Under the pieces are notes generated by a model that made no database searches, was not told where the DNA came from, and saw only the letters and a program-made list of their open reading frames with translations. The position numbers were made by a program, and so were the translations under genes. Positions 58,801 through 64,000 of a stretch of 64,000 nucleotides of DNA are shown here, piece after piece. Location of the stretch: the NCBI GenBank assembly GCA_004194705.1, contig SADC01000055.1:124001-188000 (forward strand), read 5' to 3'. Numbering within the stretch: the first letter of the stretch is position 1; every line of letters starts with the position of its first letter. This stretch comes from Ditylenchus dipsaci. Lineage: Eukaryota > Nematoda > Chromadorea > Rhabditida > Anguinidae.

Positions 58801-58997
58801 TTGAGGTTCAAATGATGGCGGGGGGCTCAAGTTCAAGTGCTCCTACGTTATGACTACTTTTGTGTGAATTTTACCTGATGACGATAGTTGGACCATCCAT
58901 TTGAACCAGCCACTAGCAAGACCCATGTTTTGGTTTGTCAGTATCCTCTTCGCTACTTATTGAGTCGTCTGCTCCAGCGCCATTGTAATAGTCTTCT
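52891..58997 (-). CDS. Legumain (asparaginyl endopeptidase, family C13)
   Basis: Nine minus-strand exons: 58997-58875, 58502-58405, 58358-58194, 57722-57647, 57585-57451, 57395-57278, 55494-55204, 54049-53888 and 53022-52891, together about 433 codons. The order matches animal legumains: LLVAGSNGW and [36 protein letters not shown], the catalytic His in SDHGAPG, the catalytic Cys in [19 protein letters not shown] and LGDLFSVNW, then the prodomain ending [10 protein letters not shown]. It cuts after Asn in lysosomes or gut. Frame breaks at 58928-58931, 57472-57475 and 57353-57356 are each cured by one base in a homopolymer. The first exon with a signal peptide was not found upstream. One intron is 46 nt; long introns hold MITEs. 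Confidence 0.9.
54050..55203. other. Legumain intron with decayed elements
   Basis: 54470-54540 is one half of a CCTTGGTC-type hairpin (CATACGCTGGCTTACTCTGC). 54580-54890 pairs internally like the middle of the pogo-like element 47600-48021. At 55028-55200 TTAAAGGGCATGCCCAC starts a decayed TTAA-type MITE that abuts the exon. A C run lies at 54371-54382. Confidence 0.5.
55792..56025. mobile_element. TTAA-type MITE in a legumain intron
   Basis: 234 bp, AGGGCCATTGCCGTCTCC and inverse of AGGGTCATTGCCACATG as ends, with TTAA on both sides (55788-55791 and 56026-56029). Its core pairs CGCCAATTCAATTTTTTTTC with its inverse. Confidence 0.75.
56030..57010. repeat. Legumain intron: tandem fragments and mariner fold-back relic
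   Basis: 56040-56400 repeats words such as TAAGCCTAAGCC, AGCGCGCTA and CACTTGGG in both orientations. 56515-56535 is the end of a 715-885-type MITE (CGGGCACGCCTCTTTAA). 56680-57010 is a diverged relative of the arm of the mariner fold-back at 18127-18938. Confidence 0.45.
57845..58048. mobile_element. hAT-like MITE in a legumain intron
   Basis: 204 bp, TAGGGTTATGAAACGAGCAT and inverse-type end TTTTTACAACCCTA, flanked by GGCGTGGC and GGTGTGGC (8 bp, one mismatch). It is a complete version of the element truncated at 1-435. Confidence 0.85.
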
Positions 58998-59489
58998 CTT
59001 GAAAAGATATATTAGTTAAAGAAGATAGGTTTAAAAGACTGACCTATCAAAAATTGATCTTAAAGAGCTTAAATAAAAAATGAAATTAAGTTTGATTGAT
59101 CCTAATTTGAAGCGAAAATTTTTACAACATTATCCTGTAGTAAGTTCTCACCAAGACGGAAAAAGTCAAAAACAAGTCAGACCGGAAGCATGAAAAACCC
59201 GGAAGTCATAAATTGGAAGAAACTCAAAAAATTTCAAAACATTTTAAAATTTTTGACTTATTATTATTTTTTCTGAAAATTTCAAAATTTGCCTATGTCT
59301 GGTTCTTCATATATTTTAGAGCTTTTAATGGCTTTAAAAGCTTTTAACTTTTCAATCGGGATGAAATATGTTTTCTAAAGTCAAATTTTTCAGTTAAAAT
59401 TTAAATTCGAAAAAATTTCCAATTTGTGGTTTCGATTGTGTTTAAAAAAAAGGCGAAGGTAGCCATATTAAACATCAACTCTTTTTAGT
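58998..59489. other. Upstream of legumain, no exon recognised
   Basis: The missing first legumain exon with a signal peptide should lie here or beyond, but none could be supported. Confidence 0.35.
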
Positions 59490-59493
59490 TTAA

Positions 59494-60130
59494 CCCTCTT
59501 TTGCCGGTTGGCCATATTGTGGCCAGTTCGAAAATTCATATAAAATAGGACTAATTTCTTACATTCAGACGTAATTTTTTTTGAAAAAGATAGAGAAAAA
59601 GTTGGCAAACATTTTAGTGGTGAAAAGACTGAACAATAGACTAAGAAACATTGCTAAAAATTCAATCAAAAGTTAGATTTTCGGTCATTTTCTACTACAT
59701 GATTTTATAACTTTATTTGGTTTAGTAAACCACGAATATCAGTTTCACCATGCCTTTTACTTATGCAATATAAAAGCACTCTTCCTGCAGATAACAATGA
59801 ATTTTTGCACGTTAGATGCGCGGAATGTAGAAATCACTGCTCAGTGACGTGCAAAAGGTGTGAAATACGCTTCACATCTAATTTTTCGAGTCATTTGATA
59901 GTTTGTATGGGAGTGATTGCCAAATTCTAAAAAAATTCAAACAATTGTCTTCGAAATAGCGTCAGTTTTCAAATTGGCGCTTCGAGCCGGTTGGCCAAAA
60001 TTCGGCCAGTTAAGAATTCAACTTTTCTGGAATTTTTTTTCGGCCATTGTGATTTTCTTCCCTGGTTGTCTTGTTAAAATGCAAAAATTTATTAAAAAAG
60101 AAGAATCTACGAGACGCTGGCAAAAGAGGG
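59494..60130. mobile_element. piggyBac-like element, internally deleted
   Basis: TTAA at both flanks (59490-59493 and 60131-60134), ends CCCTCTTTTGCCGGTTGGCC and inverse of CCCTCTTTTGCCAGCG. CCC-starting ends with TTAA are typical of piggyBac. Subterminal repeats GGTTGGCCATATTGTGGCC and GGTTGGCCAAAATTCGGCC occur near left and at 59987. A short Cys-rich frame inside may be the transposase C-terminus. Confidence 0.7.
59763..59930 (+). pseudogene. Possible piggyBac transposase C-terminal zinc domain
   Basis: 55 codons: MQYKSTLPADNNEF, then HVRCAECRNHCSVTCKRCE and SSHLIVC before TAA. The spacing CxxC-x7-CxxC followed by H and C resembles the cysteine-rich DNA-binding domain at the end of piggyBac transposases. 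Its position inside TTAA-flanked ends supports this, but the domain is small and the match is by eye. Upstream catalytic parts are absent. Confidence 0.4.
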
Positions 60131-60262
60131 TTAATTCACTAGTTCTACAAGGCGAAATAGAAACTTTGGCAAAAAAAAACTTTTTCGAAAAACTGACTTT
60201 TCACACATAAGAATTTGTTATATGGCTGAAAAGAGCTTGACAAAGTGGTCAGAACTTAACTA

Positions 60263-60448
60263 CAGTCAAACCTTTGTGTTGCATTCCACAAGGGACCGGC
60301 CCTTTCGGGATACAACATAGAGGTGGATGCGACATAGAGGTTGAATTATAGGTAATTTCTTACTCGGCCAACCAAACCACCACGAAAAAAGCGGATGTAA
60401 CATATAGGTGGACGCCACATAGAGGGTTGCAACATAGAGGTTCGACTG
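60263..60448. mobile_element. pogo/Tigger-like MITE
   Basis: CAGTCAAACCTTTGTGTTGC at left and inverse-type TGCAACATAGAGGTTCGACTG at right. The left flank is TA; the right flank is AA. Internal words GGTGGA(T/C)GCGACATAGAGG repeat. Confidence 0.65.
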
Positions 60449-62182
60449 AAACTTTAAAATAACTCACGAGTAACTTTGGCTTGTTTGAGTGACCAGTATA
60501 AGTAGAAGAAAAATGGAACCAAAAATTAATTTGTTCATTGGTAACTGCAAAGATATAATTAATAATAACACAAACGTCCAGTTACCGAACACAATTATTT
60601 GAATATAATAATATGCTAATCAATAATGTAGGCTGTCTCTAGCTTAGAATCAAATTGCAAATTTGTTTACACCAAAGTAATTTTATATGCTTGATAAGAG
60701 ACAAAGAGTAAATAGACCTGTGTGACTTTTAAGTCAATACATGGCCACTGATTAACAATTTGTGTGCATTGTGCCGTCAGCTGATTGTTTGCAAGGAAGT
60801 AAAGAAATTTCGAATAAATATTTCAAAAGTATTATTTTTCACAACTAAACTACAGTCTAGTCACAATGTAGTGACACTTCGGCTCTATGTGTGTTCGCAA
60901 CCCTTCCGCAAAAAGTTGCCTTAGTCCCGATGTTGTTTTTTTGCATTTTTTTCAAATTTTCCTTGGTCGCCCTGTTGTTCTTGACAAATTTTTTATAGAA
61001 ATAAAAAATTCTCCAAAACTTTCATAGTTATAAGAGCAGGATATATTGCGTAAGGCTTTACCTTTGTAAGATAACGAAAATCTGACGCTACTGTCATATA
61101 CCCCCAATCATTTTTTGAGGGTACCTAAAACCACCATTTTTGAAAAAAAAAGATCGAAAAAGCCTTGTCAGTAATGATTAGGCCCTGAGCCTAAACCTAA
61201 GATAGGCCTACGGGCATAAACCAAAGCCCAACTTATAAGGGGGAGGGGGGGGGGGTGGAATGGGAAGTGGCGAGAGGTACGGCGGGGCTATATTACAGTT
61301 GCGCCAAAAATATTTTGTCAGACGATAAGTACAGATTAATGAAGGAATTTTGTGAAAAGGGTCATAAATACGACACTGAACATGAAAAGGCAACGAAGAA
61401 GTGGAAAATATTGCGCGGTTTCGAAAAATTTTTGGTCGGCAGCCAGAGAAACTCCATATAATGAGACTTTTAACAAAAGTTCAAATACAGACGCTCTTCG
61501 ATTCAATAAACCCTTGGTTTTCGATAAACTAAATTCAACAAACCCCGCTTTTGCAGCTCTTCGATGGGTTTGATACAATACCTTTTGGCTGAAACATCTT
61601 ATATCGCTTGTTCCCAAAAGACTATTTGGAGCACTACTCCAAGCTTCCAAGGTCGTTATCCGGTTGAAAACGTGTTTCAAGTGGCGGACAGACATTTTCA
61701 AAAAAGAATTTTTTGGCACAAGATAAGCTTTTTGCCTAGGTAACGCAAGGCAAAGAAATTATAAAAAGCACACATACCGTATTCTCTCTAATTAGGACTT
61801 TTATTGTGTTTTTAAAACGAAAAAAAACTTCGGATGGGGCTGGGTCATCAGCTTGGTGAATTTTTTTTCGCTCAGGCCTGGTGACCAAAATACTTCAAAT
61901 TAAAGACAGTTCACTTTGAGTGTCAGGACAAAAAGTCGATCTGTCTATCATCTAAAAACATGTTTTCTACCCGAATAATGCCTTTATCAAACTGCGAGTT
62001 GATTTTTTTTTACAAAGTATCGTCAATCGCTTGCGCAGATCGGTGAAACACATAACAAATTTAGAGCTTTCAGTCAACAATTCAAATAACTGACTTTTCA
62101 AATAATTGAATCAAGAATGGATTTTGTTGTGTTTAGATGTTTTTTTGAGCTGTAAAATGGTGGTGTTGTTGAAGTAAAATTT
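60449..62182. other. Intergenic; lone TE ends and one doubtful short frame
   Basis: 60892-60975 has a GGCTCTATGTG...TTGCCTTAGTCCC end plus a second CCTTGGTCGCCCTGTTG. A G run lies at 61240-61254. An open frame at 61255-61461 includes SDDKYRLMKEFCEKG and TKKWKILRGF but has no clear start or family; similar flanking words at 36846-36890 suggest repeat DNA. ACCGTATTCTCTCTAATTAG at 61778 is a MITE end. Confidence 0.4.
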
Positions 62183-62188
62183 TTTATT
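62183..62188 (-). promoter_or_regulatory. Probable poly(A) signal of the srh gene
   Basis: AATAAA on the minus strand, about 80 nt after the TGA of the receptor. Confidence 0.5.
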
Positions 62189-62266
62189 GCATAAATATTA
62201 TGATAAAATAAATTTCAGAATGCTTTAGTTATACATTAAAGTTCATTGTTATCTGAGTGCTAGTTT

Positions 62267-63208
62267 TCATAAAAACCTCAACAATCGCAAAAAAAACCTT
62301 CTGTAAGGAGCAACACAGCAAAGAGTAGCAATAAACTCCACAATTGAATGAGTGTCTATAACACAGAGAACCAGTGTCGTAGCCGATGCTGTATGTGGAA
62401 TTTCAAATAAAACAAAGAAAATAAAAATTAATCCAGGCACTAGCATAAAAACAGTCACAACCAAAGCCTGAAGTATCGAAATTAAAATAGTTGAATTGTG
62501 ATTTTTTTTCAAAAAAACCGATTGACTTTGTGATACATAATAAATAAAATATCCAGATGCAGGCAGCTCTATTAAAATAATCATTATTACCATAGTAAAA
62601 GCTACCAAGAAAGTAACAAAAATATAAGGAGTAGGAAGAACAATAAAAGTCGGTTCAATCTCAAAGTAATTTATCAAAATTGGGTCATAATTTTTCGTCC
62701 ACGTAATAATGCTTATTTCATCGTGGGTAAGTGTTGAGAAAACAGTGTAGCTGATACAACAATAAAGGCAAAACAATGAAACTAACACTATTGCAATAAA
62801 AACTTTAATGTTTAACCATTTTAAATATCTATTAGGGAATATTAATAAATATCTTATAGCTAATGTTAGCATTATTCCAGTAATCATGTTTGCAGTTGCT
62901 CCAAAGCATAATAGTATGTAGACTGCGGTGCTCAAATAGCCAAAAATATGTCTGCCAAACCCACTTTGATATCCAGCAAATAGAGGTGTTAAGACAACAG
63001 GCTTTGCAGTGCCCATACACGTCTCAAATACCAAACACCAAAAAGTGTGATTCAAAATAAACCACTTGAAGTGGCCCAGGGTTTTGGATTGGGTGCAAAT
63101 TATGTAGAACATAAATGGAGCCATCAGCCATGTAATCGAAAGTGTGAAACTAGAATAGTAGTGATAAAAGTTCAGCAAGGTGTTTGAGGGAGGTGTGATT
63201 TTGGACAT
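62267..63208 (-). CDS. Srh-type serpentine chemoreceptor
   Basis: An intact intronless frame of 313 residues begins MSKITPPSNTLL and ends LLRFL. Seven hydrophobic segments are visible, with WLMAPFMFYI, then SKTLGHFKWFILNHTFW, FETCMGTAKPVVLTP, RYLLIFPNRYLKW, IELPASGYF, PHTASATT and CVAPYRRF. The pattern fits the Srh class of nematode chemosensory GPCRs, acting in sensory-neuron cilia. Relatives carry a longer tail (KKRKTQPT); adding one T to the T5 run just before the stop would extend this copy by about 14 residues, so its true C-terminus is uncertain. A poly(A) signal lies about 80 nt downstream. It is the best-preserved of the family in the window. Confidence 0.9.
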   Translation of the reverse strand: MSKITPPSNTLLNFYHYYSSFTLSITWLMAPFMFYIICTQSKTLGHFKWFILNHTFWCLVFETCMGTAKPVVLTPLFAGYQSGFGRHIFGYLSTAVYILLCFGATANMITGIMLTLAIRYLLIFPNRYLKWLNIKVFIAIVLVSLFCLYCCISYTVFSTLTHDEISIITWTKNYDPILINYFEIEPTFIVLPTPYIFVTFLVAFTMVIMIILIELPASGYFIYYVSQSQSVFLKKNHNSTILISILQALVVTVFMLVPGLIFIFFVLFEIPHTASATTLVLCVIDTHSIVEFIATLCCVAPYRRFFLRLLRFL

Positions 63209-63491
63209 GGCTTATTTTTCGCTGTTAGGTCGAATTATAAATAAGTCCTTGTTGCTTGATACGACTTAAAAAAAGAAAAGGGTGAACGTAAATATAAGCA
63301 ATAAAATTGAAAATGCTTAGCTCTAGTAGCACTTGAGATTAGAGGAATGCTTTGAAAATGACTTTTTTATCTTAGTTTTCATAAATTAATTAACGTGAGA
63401 TTAAAATTAAAAATACAATAAATATAATGGGAAGTTAGGTTGTAAAAACAATTAGTCAGGCTTATTACAAATTACAAGCATGCAATTTTTT
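63209..63491. other. Upstream of the srh gene, no feature recognised
   Basis: AT-rich; a promoter is expected but not identifiable. Confidence 0.35.
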
Positions 63492-63645
63492 CAAACTTCA
63501 AGTGGTTCAAAACTCGTGTTTTTATTCACTGTTTAAGCTGTGTAAAAAGTGCCTGTTAGATTTTTGAAATCCCTCGCAGGCACTTTTTAGACAGCTCGAA
63601 CAGTAAATAAAAACAGGATTTTCAGACCACTTGAAGTTGGGGGTG
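63492..63645. repeat. Hairpin
   Basis: Arms of about 65 bp: CTTCAAGTGGTTCAAAACTC, TTTTTATTCACTGTTTAAGC and AAAAAGTGCCTG each with its inverse, around a short loop near 63565. No target duplication was found. Confidence 0.65.
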
Positions 63646-64000
63646 GCAATTATAGGGGGGCGGCAATTAGAAGAAATACGGTAGTTATATCCTACGCTTT
63701 GCCATCTTTTCACATCACCGTCCTGATATTTCAGATTTTTTAGAAATGAACTAAAACATGAAAATAAATCATCGGCATATGTTTTAAAAATGTTGAAAGA
63801 AACGCTAAAAATATCTCAAAAAATGTGTCTGTTTTTTGGCTTCTGGCTCCTAAAAATCGTTTTTCTCAAAAATATATTGGAAAAAATATATATTTCCAAA
63901 AAAAATATTTTTCATATATTGGCTCCAGATACAATACAAAAGTTTGGGCATTTCAAACTTGTGGGAGAATTTATCAGCTACCACCCCGTCTTTGAAAAAT
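63646..64000. other. MITE end and unclassified sequence
   Basis: GGCGGCAATTAGAAGAAATACGGTA at 63657-63682 is a right end of the TACCGTATTTC family. The rest is AT-rich with nothing recognised. Confidence 0.4.

Noticed and set aside
59697..59757. Candidate first exon of legumain on the minus strand (MVKLIFV)
   Set aside because: It is too short for a signal peptide, and its donor and the phase to the next exon could not be supported.
61255..61461. Open frame resembling a primase-associated domain
   Set aside because: The similarity is only a vague pattern, the start codon is missing in context, and flanking words recur in repeat DNA near 36850.

Overview
The window looks like a piece of a nematode nuclear genome, probably Rhabditina. 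The evidence is several Srh-type serpentine chemoreceptors, very short introns (46 nt seen three times) ending in TTTAG or TTAAG, A+T-rich non-coding DNA, and a probable trans-splice acceptor directly upstream of one start codon. Genes are sparse, and much of the DNA between them consists of small non-autonomous DNA transposons and their nested remains.

Host genes, left to right: an inositol polyphosphate 5-phosphatase with a predicted signal peptide (6358-3452, minus); an intronless srh receptor (9834-10846, plus); an rps-27 ribosomal protein gene lying inside a TTAA-flanked inverted-repeat element (14010-13726, minus); a Q50 paired-like homeobox gene in four exons (25406-28317, plus) with a decayed homeodomain exon about 0.9 kb downstream; a HAD-type hydrolase in six exons (35732-38003, plus); an srh copy split at its start codon by a hAT-like MITE (45266-43829, minus); an unidentified three-exon gene (50281-49534, minus); an srh relic (51460-51790, plus); a legumain-type cysteine protease in at least nine exons (58997-52891, minus); and an srh receptor (63208-62267, minus).

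Mobile DNA: many hAT-like MITEs with 8-bp target duplications, several containing short GC-rich tandem arrays; a Mutator-like element (33444-35417) with a 9-bp duplication, long inverted repeats made of tandem units, and a gene that keeps both zinc-binding ends of a transposase but has no room for a catalytic core; related fold-back elements; TTAA-flanked piggyBac-like elements, one with a possible transposase C-terminus; TA-flanked mariner/pogo-like hairpins; and a 1.8-kb-armed inverted duplication (41957-47664).

Almost every reading-frame break in an otherwise well-conserved gene is repaired by adding one base to a homopolymer run. I counted at least twelve. This fits base-call error in a long-read assembly better than gene decay, so most apparently broken genes here should be treated as probably intact until checked. 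The host genes do not form an obvious pathway or operon; they are unrelated loci separated by transposon-rich DNA.
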